Source: CAVVAL01 sp963742725 | GTDB taxonomy: Bacteria > Actinomycetota > Actinomycetes > Mycobacteriales > Cryptosporangiaceae | Assembly: GCA_963742725.1 (NCBI GenBank) | Contig: CAVUMX010000003.1 | Span: 620,001-684,000 of the forward strand | DNA: 64,000 nt | Direction: 5' to 3' | Shown: positions 45,151 to 53,985 of the stretch, in pieces | Numbering within the stretch: the stretch's first letter is position 1 | Layout: each line of letters opens with the position of its first letter | Notes under the pieces: generated by a model | Told to the model about the DNA's origin: nothing | Databases searched by the model: none | What the model saw: the letters and a program-made list of their open reading frames with translations, nothing else | Position numbers and translations under genes: made by a program

Positions 45151-45531
45151 ATGACTACCGCGTTCCCTGCCTGGGACCCGTGGAGCTACCCCGAGACCAG
45201 CGGCCACACCGCCGGCGACGAGGCCAACTGGATCGGCTTCGACGTCGTGGCGACCGACGGCGAGATCGGCAAGATCGACGAGGCGACGAGCGACACCGAC
45301 GCGAGCTACGTCGTCGTCGACACCGGCCCGTGGATCTTCGGCAAGAAGGTCCTGCTGCCGGCCGGCGTCGTGACCCGCGTCGACACGGGTGAGCGGAAGG
45401 TCCACGTCGACCGGACCAAGGCCGACATCAAGAACGCTCCCGAGTACGAAGAGGAGATCCGGGACAAGCCGGACTACCGGGACTCGCTCGGCGCCTACTA
45501 CAGCGGGTTCTACGGCCCGGGCACGTTCTAG
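45151..45531 (+). CDS. PRC-barrel domain protein
   Basis: 126 residues from ATG 45151 with AAGGGAGG upstream. 'WIGFDVVATDGEIGKIDEAT' and 'KKVLLPAGVVTRVDTGERKV' are the two halves of a PRC-barrel; a charged, Tyr-rich tail ends 'YYSGFYGPGTF'. Such stand-alone proteins are common in desiccation or oxidative-stress responses of actinobacteria. A small CCCCGA/TCGGGG hairpin follows at 45555-45570. Confidence 0.88.
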   Translation: MTTAFPAWDPWSYPETSGHTAGDEANWIGFDVVATDGEIGKIDEATSDTDASYVVVDTGPWIFGKKVLLPAGVVTRVDTGERKVHVDRTKADIKNAPEYEEEIRDKPDYRDSLGAYYSGFYGPGTF

Positions 45532-45633
45532 TCGCACGCTGGCCCGACCACGGGCCCCGAACTGTCGGGGATATCGGGGTTTCCCGCGCCTGGTTACCGC
45601 ACCCGATCCCGAACAGTCCGGTTTGTTCCGGCC

Positions 45634-47697
45634 TCAGCCGTTGTGGGCGACACCGGGCTGGCCGGCGAAGGTCAGGGCCAGGGCGGCGCGGGCGTGCGTC
45701 TCGGCCTCGGTGCAGGCCGCCGCGAGCCCTTCGGCGGCGACCGGGTGCGCGAGCGCGAAGCCCTGCGCGTAGTCGCAGCCGAGGTCGCGCAGGATGGCCA
45801 GCGCCGCCGGGTCCTCGACGCCTTCGGCCGTCACGAACAGGTCGAGATTGTGCGCCAGGTCGATCGAGCTGCGGACGAGGACGGCGTCGCCCGGGTTGGT
45901 GGCGAGGTCCTGGATGAACGTGCGGTCGATCTTCAGCTCGTCCGCGGTGAGGCGTTTCAGCTGGTTGAGTGAGCTGAAGCCGGTGCCGAAGTCGTCGATG
46001 GACACCTGGACGCCGTCCGCCTGGATGCCGTGGAGGACGGCGAGCGCCCGGTCGGGGTCGGTCATCATGCTGCTCTCGGTGAGTTCGACGCGCAGCAGCG
46101 ATGGCGGCAGGTCGCACTCGGCCAGCGCGGACCGCACGTGCGGCACGAACGCGTCGTCGAGCAGGCAGTTCGGCGACACGTTGACGGCGATCACGAGCGG
46201 ACGCCCGGCGCGCAGCCACCGCGCGGCCTCGGCCACCGCCACCCGCAGGACGTGGAACGTCAGCGGCACCTCCAGCCGCCCGGTCTCGGCGATCGCGAGG
46301 AACGAGCCCGGCAGCAGCAGCCCCAACTCGGGGTGGCGCCACCGCACGAGCGCCTCGGCCGCCGTCACGGTGCCGTCCGCGATCCGGACCTGCGGCTGGT
46401 AGTACAGCGTGAGCTGCGAGTCGGGGTCGCCGGTGTCGAGCACGGCGCGCAGGTCGCTGAACAGCGCCATCCGGTCGGGCCAGCCGATGTCGACCTCGGC
46501 GTCGTAGCAGGCCACGCCCCTGCCGCCGGTCTTCGCGCGGTACATGGCGGCGTCCGCGCGGCGCAGCAGCTCCTCGGCGGTGGCGCTGTCGGAGGCCAGC
46601 GCGACACCGACACTGCCGCTGACCGCCGCCGAGCCGGCCCGGAGCGGGAAGTTGGACCGCAGCACCCCGGCGGCCCGTTCGGCGATGTCGGTGGCCACGG
46701 CGATGTCGGTGACGTCGGGCAGCAGCACCGCGAACTCGTCGCCGCCGATCCTCGCCACGGTGTCGCCCTCGCGGACGACGTCGCGCAGCCGGTGCCCCGC
46801 GGCCACGAGCAACTCGTCCCCGGCCTGGTGCCCGAGCGTGTCGTTGACGCCCTTGAACCCGTTGAGGTCGATGATCATGGCCGCCGTGTGGCGGCCGGGT
46901 TCGCCGCGCGCGGTCGCGAGGGCGTCGCCGAGGCGCTGCTGGTACAGCGCGCGGTTGGGGAGCCCGGTCAGCGGGTCGTGCAGGGCGCGGTGCTGGCTGG
47001 CGTCGGCGTGTTCGACCAGCCGCCGCTGGTATCCGAGCATGAGCCGCCAGATCATCGCGACCAGGCACAGCCCGAGCGTGAAACCGGCTGCCGTGGTGGC
47101 CAGGATCTTGCTCTGGACCCGCCGCAGATCGGCGACGAGGAGCTGCGCCTCGCTGTGGTAGGCGCGCGAGACGGTGTCGATGTCCTGCTGCAGCGTGTAG
47201 TACGCGGGCGCGACCTCGAGGCGGTCCTGCTCGGCCGCGCGCGGGTCGCGGTCGGTGGCCAGCTCGATCAGCCGGTCGGCCGCCTTCCGGTACTCGGCCT
47301 GCTCGGCGCTGAGCCGCAGCGCGTCCTCGCGGGCCGTGCCCGTGGCGGTCTCGGCCGCCCTGCGCAGGACCTCGTCGGCGTCCCGCGCGGACCGCTCATA
47401 CCGCAAGCGGCTGGCGATCGAGGGCTCCAGCCGGTACTGGCGGGCGTGCATCTCCTCGACGGCGACGGCATTGCGCGCCTCGCTGAACATCGCGTCGATG
47501 ACGAGCGCCCGGCTCTGCGCGGCCGTCGCGTCGGCGGTCTGCAGCGTGCCCCAGAAGGTGAAGGTCCCGAGCCCGCAGAGGACGGCCGCCAGCGCCGCCG
47601 TCATCGCGAAGCTACGGCCCCGCCGGCGCCCCGATTCGATGCGATCCTCCAGGACTACGGATCGCACGCGGCCGGTCACGACGTTGCGCCAATGCAT
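45634..47697 (-). CDS. GGDEF-EAL membrane protein (cyclic-di-GMP turnover)
   Basis: 687 residues from ATG 47697. A membrane helix (about 30-52), an outer helical sensor region (55-190), and a second helix (195-217) precede a GGDEF domain with intact 'RIGGDEFAVLL' (about 318) and an EAL domain with 'AEALVRWRHP' (about 446), 'NVSPNCL', 'ELTESSMM', 'IDDFGTG' and 'TAEGVED'. Both active sites look complete, so it may make and degrade c-di-GMP. Divergent from an orphan Liv-type binding lipoprotein, 125 bases apart. Confidence 0.93.
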   Translation of the reverse strand: MHWRNVVTGRVRSVVLEDRIESGRRRGRSFAMTAALAAVLCGLGTFTFWGTLQTADATAAQSRALVIDAMFSEARNAVAVEEMHARQYRLEPSIASRLRYERSARDADEVLRRAAETATGTAREDALRLSAEQAEYRKAADRLIELATDRDPRAAEQDRLEVAPAYYTLQQDIDTVSRAYHSEAQLLVADLRRVQSKILATTAAGFTLGLCLVAMIWRLMLGYQRRLVEHADASQHRALHDPLTGLPNRALYQQRLGDALATARGEPGRHTAAMIIDLNGFKGVNDTLGHQAGDELLVAAGHRLRDVVREGDTVARIGGDEFAVLLPDVTDIAVATDIAERAAGVLRSNFPLRAGSAAVSGSVGVALASDSATAEELLRRADAAMYRAKTGGRGVACYDAEVDIGWPDRMALFSDLRAVLDTGDPDSQLTLYYQPQVRIADGTVTAAEALVRWRHPELGLLLPGSFLAIAETGRLEVPLTFHVLRVAVAEAARWLRAGRPLVIAVNVSPNCLLDDAFVPHVRSALAECDLPPSLLRVELTESSMMTDPDRALAVLHGIQADGVQVSIDDFGTGFSSLNQLKRLTADELKIDRTFIQDLATNPGDAVLVRSSIDLAHNLDLFVTAEGVEDPAALAILRDLGCDYAQGFALAHPVAAEGLAAACTEAETHARAALALTFAGQPGVAHNG

Positions 47698-47822
47698 CGT
47701 TCTGGTGTCCCCTCGGGGTAGCCTCGTCAGCCACCATGCCCTATGGATAGCGACATGTGAGCGGTGCGCGCCAATTCGTGACACTCGTTCATGTAATTGA
47801 GCCTCAGGAAAGTGTGAGAGAG

Positions 47823-48980
47823 ATGCGTCGACGGATCCGGACCGTGTGCGCGGCGATCGTGATCACGATGGTAACCAGCGGTATCGCCGCGTGCGACCGG
47901 TCGGACCACTCGGCGGAACGGTCGAGCGTGCTGCGGCTCGGTGCGCTCGTTCCGCTGTCCGGTGCGTATCCGGTCGGGAAAGCCATGGTTCCTGCCTATC
48001 AAATGGCAATCAAAGAGGCGAATGACGCGGGCGGGGTGCTCGGCCACCGCGTGGAACTGGTGACCGGTGACGACGGCTGCGATCCCGGAACAGCGGTGAC
48101 GGCGGCCAACGACATGGTGAAGAAAGACATCACCGTTTCCATTGGTGGCTCGTGCAGTGCGGCGACCGTACCGGTTCTCAAGGTCTTCCGCCGTGCTGGC
48201 GTGCCGATGATCATTCCGGGATCGAACTCCACGGATCTGCTCGCGCCGGGATACGACAGCGTGTTCCTGCTTTCGGGTACCACCTTGTTCGAGGCGAAGC
48301 GCGCGGTGGCCCTGATGCGCCCGCTCGGCGGCAGCCGGCTCGCCCTGGTCGACGACGGCACCAGCTTCCCCGAGACCCTCTCCGGCGCCGCCGCGAAGAA
48401 CCTGGCCGGCAGCGGCGTCACTCTGGCCGCGAAGCTCAAGCTCAGCCAGGGTGCGCCGCGCTATCCGAGGGTCGTGGCGGACGTACTCAGCAGCCGCGCC
48501 GACATCGTCTTCTACACCGGGTACCACGCCGAAGCGGCCCGGTTGATCCGCGACCTGCGCGCTGCCAGGTACACGGGCAAGGTCCTGCTCTCGGACGGAG
48601 GCGCCGACCCCGGCCTCCTGGAGCACCTGGCCCCTCCCCAGGCCGAGGGCGTCTACGGGCTTGCCCTGCCGCTCGCCCAGTTCGAACCGCGCGCGGCGGG
48701 TTGGGCCGCGAAGTACCGCGCCAGGACCGGGGAGGCGCCCGGCCCGTTCACCATGCAGGCCTACGACTCGGCCCGGCTCGCGCTCGACGCCGTCAAGCGG
48801 GCCGGCACCACCGACCGGGCCGCCGTCCGCAAGGCCATCGCGGCGACCACGCCCAAGGACGTCGAGCTGCTGTCGGGGCCGGCGGAGTTCGGCCCGGACG
48901 GGACGCAGCTGAACCCGACGTTCATCCTGCTGCGCGTCCGCAACGGCGCGTTCGAGCTGGCGCCGGTGACCCCCAGCTAG
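47823..48980 (+). CDS. Orphan Liv-type substrate-binding lipoprotein
   Basis: 385 residues from ATG 47823 after a GAGAGAG site. Signal peptide with lipobox 'VTSGIAAC'. The type I binding fold shows in 'LRLGALVPLSGAYPVGKAMV', 'DGCDPGTAVTAANDMV' and 'TMQAYDSARLALDAVKRAG'. No permease or ATPase is nearby, so it either feeds a distant importer or serves as a sensor for the neighbouring GGDEF-EAL protein. Its TAG stop lies in the CTAG that flanks the small mobile element. Confidence 0.88.
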   Translation: MRRRIRTVCAAIVITMVTSGIAACDRSDHSAERSSVLRLGALVPLSGAYPVGKAMVPAYQMAIKEANDAGGVLGHRVELVTGDDGCDPGTAVTAANDMVKKDITVSIGGSCSAATVPVLKVFRRAGVPMIIPGSNSTDLLAPGYDSVFLLSGTTLFEAKRAVALMRPLGGSRLALVDDGTSFPETLSGAAAKNLAGSGVTLAAKLKLSQGAPRYPRVVADVLSSRADIVFYTGYHAEAARLIRDLRAARYTGKVLLSDGGADPGLLEHLAPPQAEGVYGLALPLAQFEPRAAGWAAKYRARTGEAPGPFTMQAYDSARLALDAVKRAGTTDRAAVRKAIAATTPKDVELLSGPAEFGPDGTQLNPTFILLRVRNGAFELAPVTPS

Positions 48981-49142
48981 GGTCTGTTTCGAAGTCCCTC
49001 TGCCGGCTGCGCCGCGTCCCAGACGACGCGCGGCGTTGTCGCTCCGTCCGGATACAGGAAACGTATCCGGACGAACCTCCGCCTTGCCGGATCGCCGACT
49101 GGAACACGCCTCGCTCGACCAGGGACTTCGAACAGACCCTAG
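48977..49142. mobile_element. 158-bp MITE-like element with terminal inverted repeats and CTAG flanks
   Basis: Left end GGTCTGTTTCGAAGTCCCT (48981-48999) and right end AGGGACTTCGAACAGACC (49121-49138) are inverted copies with one extra T on the left. Both ends are bounded by CTAG (48977-48980, 49139-49142), a fitting 4-bp duplication of the YTAR type used by IS5-group elements. An inner palindrome, GTCCGGATAC/GTATCCGGAC, lies at 49047-49073. There is no ORF, so it would need a transposase in trans. It sits exactly between two convergent genes whose TAG stops lie in the two CTAG copies. Confidence 0.7.
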
Positions 49143-49771
49143 AGCCGCGCGGCCAGGCGGACGGCGTCGGCGACGACGTGGAGCGGGAGCAGGCCCCAGT
49201 CCGAGGTGGCCGGCGGGTCGGCCCACGCGACCGGGCCGGCGGCGACGCGCGACGGCGGTAACGGCACCCACGAGCCGCGGCCGTGGTGCAGCGCGCCGGT
49301 TTCGCCGACCTCGGCGATCAGTCCGGCGTCCGCAGGGGTGCCGACGCGGGTGAACAGGTACACGCGCCCGTCCGGGGCCGCCGCGACCGGCCCGAGCTGG
49401 TCGTACTCCGCGAGCACCGCCTGGACCCCGGCCGCCGTGGCCGCGGTGAGCTCGACGACGTCCGCGGCGTAGCCGGTGGCGAGGAGCACGGTGTACGGCC
49501 AGCGGCCCCAGCGCGCGGCCACGGCGGTGAGGTCCCGCGTGGCGGCGTGCGTGACGCTCACCTGGCACCGGGTCGCCGCGCTCCCGGCGGCCTCGGCGAG
49601 GGTGGGATGGAGACCGTCGCGGGTACATCCCGGCTGGGCGCAGACGTACCGTCCCTGGCCCGGCTCCCACCACGCTCCCGGTGCGACCGGCCACCCCGCG
49701 CTCGCGTACGCCTGCGCCGCCGCGACCAGCCGTGGCCGCGGCGTCCCTGGGGGGTCAGGCTGCCCGGTCAC
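49139..49771 (-). CDS. Prim-pol-like (bifunctional DNA primase/polymerase N-domain) protein
   Basis: 210 residues from GTG 49771. 'LVAAAQAYASAGWPVAPGAW', a Cys pair in 'CAQPGCTRDGLHP', and 'VAARWGRWPYTVLLATGYAA' follow the prim-pol pattern (AYAxxGWPVxP, zinc-like CxxxxC, WPxxxVxLxTG). The catalytic acidic motif usually reading 'vlDvD' is replaced by 'VVELT', so the enzyme is probably inactive or regulatory. Many actinomycetes carry a copy away from phages. The TAG stop is supplied by the CTAG flanking the MITE. Confidence 0.65.
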   Translation of the reverse strand: MTGQPDPPGTPRPRLVAAAQAYASAGWPVAPGAWWEPGQGRYVCAQPGCTRDGLHPTLAEAAGSAATRCQVSVTHAATRDLTAVAARWGRWPYTVLLATGYAADVVELTAATAAGVQAVLAEYDQLGPVAAAPDGRVYLFTRVGTPADAGLIAEVGETGALHHGRGSWVPLPPSRVAAGPVAWADPPATSDWGLLPLHVVADAVRLAARL

Positions 49772-49801
49772 GCGTCATCGGCGCGTACCTTCTCACATGC
49801 C

Positions 49802-50581
49802 CTATGTGGACCCGGACGTGGCCTTCGCCTTCTGGATCTGCTCGTAGACGTGGGCGCGCAACTCGGTGAACCGGGGGAGTGACCGGGTCGTGAGCTGATC
49901 CCGGACAGTGGGAAGGTCGACGGCCAGGTCCTCCTGGACGACCGTCGGCGAGCCGGACAGCACGAGGACGCGCTGTCCGAGGTAGACGGCCTCGTCGATG
50001 TCGTGCGTGACGAACAGGGTCGTCACCCGGAACTGCCGCCAGATCGTGCGGATCAGGTCTTCGAGGTCGGCGCGGGTCTGGGCGTCGACGGCGGCGAACG
50101 GCTCGTCCATGAGCAGGACGGCCGGCTCGTACGCGACGGCGCGGGCGATGGCGACGCGCTGCTGCATGCCGCCGGACAGCTGCCACGGGTACGCGTTGTG
50201 CGCGTCGGCGAGGCCCACGGCGGACAGGGCCGACTCGACCAGTTCCGTCCGGCGCTGCCGCGGCAGGCCCTTCTGCTTCAGCGGCAGCTCGACGTTGCGG
50301 CGCACGGTCATCCACGGGAACAGGCTGCGGCCGTACTCCTGGAAGACGACGGCCAGCTCGGCCGGCGGTTCGGTGACCCGCCGCCCGGCCAGGACGACCT
50401 CGCCGGCACTCGGCCGCATCAGTCCGGACGCGCACTTGAGCAGCGTGGTCTTGCCGCAGCCGGACGGTCCGACCACGCACACCAGCTCGCCCTCGTCGAC
50501 GTGGAAGGTGATGTCCCGCAGCGCCTCGACGGCACGGCCCCGCCCTTCGTAGACCTTCTTCAGGCCCCGGACGTCCAGCAT
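49802..50581 (-). CDS. NitT/TauT-type ABC importer ATPase
   Basis: 259 residues from ATG 50581. Walker A 'GPSGCGKTT', signature 'LSGGMQQRVAIARA', Walker B 'VLLMDEPFAAVD' and 'FVTHDIDEAVYLGQRV' match SsuB/TauB/NrtD. Last gene of a leftward SBP-permease-permease-ATPase operon next to the aromatic genes; 12 bases after the second permease. The family imports sulfonates, nitrate, thiamine precursors or aromatic acids. Confidence 0.93.
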   Translation of the reverse strand: MLDVRGLKKVYEGRGRAVEALRDITFHVDEGELVCVVGPSGCGKTTLLKCASGLMRPSAGEVVLAGRRVTEPPAELAVVFQEYGRSLFPWMTVRRNVELPLKQKGLPRQRRTELVESALSAVGLADAHNAYPWQLSGGMQQRVAIARAVAYEPAVLLMDEPFAAVDAQTRADLEDLIRTIWRQFRVTTLFVTHDIDEAVYLGQRVLVLSGSPTVVQEDLAVDLPTVRDQLTTRSLPRFTELRAHVYEQIQKAKATSGST

Positions 50582-50593
50582 GGGTTCCGCCTC

Positions 50594-51358
50594 TCACCCG
50601 CCGCGTTGCGCGCGCCGTTGACCGTGGTACCAGGACAGCGCGCGGTTCTCCACCGCACGGAACAGCAGGGACAGCGTCACGCCGAGGAGCCCGAGCAGGA
50701 TGATCCCGCTCCACATCTCCGGGATCGCGAAACCGCGCTGGAACTGCACGATCGTGAAGCCGAGCCCTTCGGTGCTGGCGAACATCTCGCTGATCACCAT
50801 GAGGATGACGGCGATCGAGAGGGCCTGGCGGAGGCCGGCGAAGATCTGCGGGCCGGCGCCGGGCAGGATCAGGTGGCGGACGCGGGCGAGGCCCCCGATG
50901 CGGTACGACCGGGCGGTGTCGGCGAGCACGCCGTCCACGGCCCGCACGCCCTCGACCGTGTTGAGCAGGATCGGCCAGATCGCGCCCGCGACGATGACCA
51001 GGACCTTCATGGTGTGCCCGATGCCGGCGAACAGGATCAGGATCGGCACCAGGACGGGCGGCGGGACCGCGCGCAGGAACTCCAGGATCGGTTCGACGAC
51101 CGCGCGGACCGTCCGGGACTGCCCGATGACGAGGCCCAGCCCGATGCCGAGCACGGCGGCCACGGAGTACCCGGCGAGGAGCCGCACGACGCTGGGCAGG
51201 ACGTCGTCCGCCAGGCGCGGCGAGAACCAGGTGTCGCCGAACGCGCGCAGGATCGTCCGGAGCGGAGGCAGGTAGAAGCTCGTGCTCCCGGCGCTGAGCA
51301 CCCACCAGAGCGCGAAGAGCACTCCTGGCAGCCCGAGCGCGAGCCCCAGCCGCCTCAT
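50594..51358 (-). CDS. NitT/TauT-type ABC importer permease 2
   Basis: 254 residues from ATG 51358, overlapping the first permease's stop by one base. About six hydrophobic segments and the ATPase-contact loop 'DTARSYRIGGLARVRHLILP' (EAA-like, with conserved Gly). The family's 'LEFLRAVPPPVLVPILILFA' is clear. Two different permease genes imply a heterodimeric channel. Confidence 0.92.
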   Translation of the reverse strand: MRRLGLALGLPGVLFALWWVLSAGSTSFYLPPLRTILRAFGDTWFSPRLADDVLPSVVRLLAGYSVAAVLGIGLGLVIGQSRTVRAVVEPILEFLRAVPPPVLVPILILFAGIGHTMKVLVIVAGAIWPILLNTVEGVRAVDGVLADTARSYRIGGLARVRHLILPGAGPQIFAGLRQALSIAVILMVISEMFASTEGLGFTIVQFQRGFAIPEMWSGIILLGLLGVTLSLLFRAVENRALSWYHGQRRAQRGG

Positions 51359-52116
51359 CACGCGACCTCGCGGAGCGACGGGTGCCAGGCCAGGACGCGG
51401 CGTTCCAGCAGCCGGGCGCCGAGATTCACCGTGACGCCGATCAGGCCCGTGACGAGGACGAGCGCGTACATCGTGGCGAGTGCCCCGCTGGACTGCGCCA
51501 CCGCGATCAGGTTGCCCAGCCCGGGGCTCCCGATCACCAGTTCGCCGGTGACCGCGAGGACCAGCGCGACCGCCGCCGCCAGCCGCAGACCCGTCAGGGC
51601 GTACGGGAGCGCGGTCGGCCAGACGACGTACCGCACCCGCGCCCACCGCGAGAACCGGAACGACGCCGCCGTGTCGCGGGCGACCGGGTCGACGTCCTGG
51701 ACGCCGTACAGCACCTGGATCAGCACCTGCCAGAACGCGGCGTAGACGATCAGGAGCAACTTCGAGCGGATGTCCGTCCCGTAGAGCAGCACCGCGAGCG
51801 GGATCAGCGCCACGGACGGGATCGGGCGCAGGAACTCGATCGTCGAGCTGGTCGCGGCGCGCAGCGGCCCGACGGTGCCGATGACGACCCCGAGCACGAC
51901 GCCCGCGACCAGGGCGATCGCGAGGCCGATGGCCCAGCCGCGCAGCGTCTCGTACAGGGCCCACCAGAACTCCGGGGTGGACGCCTCACGGCCGAGTGCG
52001 CCGAGGATGTCGGACAGCGGCGGCACGTACCGCGCGGACGTCACCCGAGGCGCGACCTCGAGCAGGACCGCCGCGCCGCCGAGCCCGGCCGCGCCGAGCG
52101 CCCACGCCGGAATCAC
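51358..52116 (-). CDS. NitT/TauT-type ABC importer permease 1
   Basis: 252 residues from GTG 52116, overlapping the binding-protein stop (GTGA). 'TIEFLRPIPSVALIPLAVLL' and 'DTAASFRFSRWARVRYVVWP' are the paired family motifs; six membrane segments. It forms the channel with the downstream permease. Confidence 0.92.
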   Translation of the reverse strand: MIPAWALGAAGLGGAAVLLEVAPRVTSARYVPPLSDILGALGREASTPEFWWALYETLRGWAIGLAIALVAGVVLGVVIGTVGPLRAATSSTIEFLRPIPSVALIPLAVLLYGTDIRSKLLLIVYAAFWQVLIQVLYGVQDVDPVARDTAASFRFSRWARVRYVVWPTALPYALTGLRLAAAVALVLAVTGELVIGSPGLGNLIAVAQSSGALATMYALVLVTGLIGVTVNLGARLLERRVLAWHPSLREVA

Positions 52117-53063
52117 GGCAGCAGCGCGACGACGTCGGGTTGCTTGGTCAACAGTCCGTCCTGGGTGGCGAGTTCGGCGAGCGTGTTCACGGACTCCTCG
52201 TTGACCTCGGTCGGCCAGTCCGGCAGGGTCAGCGCGCTCACCTGGTCGGCGGTGATCTTGGTGTAGGTGGTGATGACCTGGCGGGCCTCGTCCGGGTGCT
52301 CGCGGGCGTAGGCCAGCGACTCGTTCATAGCCGCGGTGAAGTCCTTCACCAGGTCGGGCTTGTCGGCGAGGAGCTTCGCGGACGTGAAGTACGCGGCGAT
52401 CGTGAGGCCCGGGGCGGTGTCGACGAAGTTCCAGGCGACCGGCCGGGCCCCCTGGCTCTTCGCGACCGACAGGAACGGCTCGACCACCCACGCCGCGTCG
52501 ACGCGCTTGTTCTGGAGCGCCGCCGGCATGTCGGGGAACGCCAGCTCGACGAAGCGGACGGCCTTCGGGTCGCCGCCGTCCTTCCGGACCGACGCGCGGA
52601 CCGTGGTGTCGCCGATGTTCTTGAGCGTGTTCACGGACACGGTCCTGCCGGCGAGGTCCTTCGCGGATTTGATCGGGCTGTCCGCGCGGACGACGACCGC
52701 GCCGAAGTCCTTGCCGGTCTCGCCCGTCGACGCGTTGCCGTTGGCGACGACCTTCATGTCGAGGCCCTTGTCGCGGGCGACCAGCAGGGACGTCAGATTG
52801 CTGAAGCCGAACTGGAACTGGCCGCTGACGACGCCCGGCACGATCGCGGCGCCGCCCTGGCCGCTGGCGAGCGTGAGGTCGATGCCGCGCTTGGCGAAGA
52901 AGCCCTTCTCCTTGCCGAGGTAGATCGGCGCGACGTCGACGATAGGGATGACGCCGACGGTCACCTTCGAGGCGGCGCCGCTGTCGCCGCTGTCCGCGGC
53001 GGGTGAGGCGCAGGCCGTGATGGCGAGCGCGGTGACGAGTAGTGCGGGCGCGACGCGACGCAT
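52113..53063 (-). CDS. NitT/TauT-type substrate-binding lipoprotein
   Basis: 316 residues from ATG 53063 after GGGAGG. Signal 'APALLVTALAITAC' has a lipobox Cys near residue 18. 'VTVGVIPIVDVAPIYLGKEK', 'GFFAKRGIDLTLASGQGGAA' and 'LAGRTVSVNTLKNIGD' are typical of SsuA/TauA-like proteins. Location next to pobA and an IclR regulator points to a benzoate-type ligand; this is inference. A perfect palindrome, CGTTCTTAGAACG, lies 37 bases upstream. Confidence 0.9.
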   Translation of the reverse strand: MRRVAPALLVTALAITACASPAADSGDSGAASKVTVGVIPIVDVAPIYLGKEKGFFAKRGIDLTLASGQGGAAIVPGVVSGQFQFGFSNLTSLLVARDKGLDMKVVANGNASTGETGKDFGAVVVRADSPIKSAKDLAGRTVSVNTLKNIGDTTVRASVRKDGGDPKAVRFVELAFPDMPAALQNKRVDAAWVVEPFLSVAKSQGARPVAWNFVDTAPGLTIAAYFTSAKLLADKPDLVKDFTAAMNESLAYAREHPDEARQVITTYTKITADQVSALTLPDWPTEVNEESVNTLAELATQDGLLTKQPDVVALLP

Positions 53064-53099
53064 GCGAGCCTCCCGGGCTGTGTGCGTATAGCGAACACT

Positions 53100-53112
53100 C
53101 GTTCTTAGAACG
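53100..53112. promoter_or_regulatory. 13-bp palindrome CGTTCTTAGAACG before the importer operon
   Basis: Six-base arms are exact inverted copies around one base, between the divergent importer and IclR genes. A regulator site is likely; which protein binds is unknown. Confidence 0.55.
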
Positions 53113-53150
53113 AACTTTAGGCTAGCGGAGGTGGTGACTCGCGCCAAGCT

Positions 53151-53165
53151 TTCCGCTGAGTGGAA
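53151..53165. promoter_or_regulatory. IclR-type box TTCCGCTGAGTGGAA
   Basis: Near-palindrome 11 bases before the IclR start codon. A 14-of-15 copy lies between pobA and the aldehyde dehydrogenase gene (56340-56354). IclR proteins bind sites of this size with TTCC/GGAA arms. Confidence 0.7.
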
Positions 53166-53176
53166 GACTCGTCGGC

Positions 53177-53938
53177 GTGGCTGGCAACACCGGGGAGACC
53201 GGGCGGACGGTGGCGTCCCGCGTGCTGGCGATCCTTGACGCGTTCGACGCCGACCATCCGCGCCTGAGCCTGTCCGACATCGCGCGCAGGTCCGGCCTGT
53301 CGCTGGCGACCGCGCACCGGCTCGTCGCGGAGCTGCTGGCCTGGCGCGGCCTCGACCGGGACGAGGACGGCACCTACCAGGTCGGACTCCGGCTGTGGGA
53401 GGTCGGGCTGCTCGGGCCGCTGCACACGCGGCTGCGCGAGGCCGCGATGCCGTACCTCCAGAACCTGTACGAGGCCACCCGCGAGAACGTGCACCTCGCC
53501 GTCCGGGACGGCTTCGACGTCCTGTACGTCGAGAAGCTCACCGGGCACCGTTCGGTGCCGATCGTCTCCCGCATCGGCGGGCGGCTCCCCATGCACGCGA
53601 CCGGGGTCGGCAAGGCGCTCCTCGCGCACGAGACGCCGGAGTTCGTGGCCCGCTACCTCGCCCGCCCGCTGGCGCGACCCACCCGGTACACGATCGTCCA
53701 GCCGGGACGGATGCGTGGCGAACTGGCTGCCACGCGCCGCCGGGGCTACGCGGTGACCAGCGAGGAGATGACGCTCGGCAGCTGCTCGGTCGCGGCGGCG
53801 GTGCTCGATCCGGACGGTCGTCCGGTGGCGGCGGTCGGGATCGTGGTGCACACCGTCCGGGTGGAGCCGGCCAAGCTCGCGCCGCCCGTGCGGGCCGCGG
53901 CCGACGGCATCGCCGCCCGCCTCACGTCCGCTCCGTGA
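53177..53938 (+). CDS. IclR-family transcriptional regulator (PobR/PcaR-like candidate)
   Basis: 253 residues from GTG 53177. N-terminal winged helix ('RVLAILDAFDADHPRLSLSD', 'RSGLSLATAHRLVAELLA') and the effector domain 'RLPMHATGVGKALLAHETPE', 'AVTSEEMTLGSCSVAAAVLD' are those of IclR proteins that sense aromatic acids. The box it probably binds occurs at its own start and between pobA and the dehydrogenase gene, so it likely controls 4-hydroxybenzoate use and itself. Confidence 0.92.
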   Translation: MAGNTGETGRTVASRVLAILDAFDADHPRLSLSDIARRSGLSLATAHRLVAELLAWRGLDRDEDGTYQVGLRLWEVGLLGPLHTRLREAAMPYLQNLYEATRENVHLAVRDGFDVLYVEKLTGHRSVPIVSRIGGRLPMHATGVGKALLAHETPEFVARYLARPLARPTRYTIVQPGRMRGELAATRRRGYAVTSEEMTLGSCSVAAAVLDPDGRPVAAVGIVVHTVRVEPAKLAPPVRAAADGIAARLTSAP

Positions 53939-53940
53939 TC

Positions 53941-53985
53941 CGACCGGTCGGATCGTGAAGCCAGGCTTCACGATCTCACCGGTCG
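53941..53985. terminator. Long bidirectional terminator hairpin
   Basis: GATCGTGAAGC (53951-53961) pairs with 53965-53975, and outer arms CGACCGGT (53941-53948) and ACCGGTCG (53978-53985) extend the stem. It separates the convergent IclR and MFS genes and contains the MFS stop codon. Confidence 0.8.

Noticed and set aside
49139..49771. Replication gene of an integrated plasmid or phage
   Set aside because: Only a stand-alone prim-pol-like domain with a changed acidic motif; no helicase, integrase or attachment repeats in the area.
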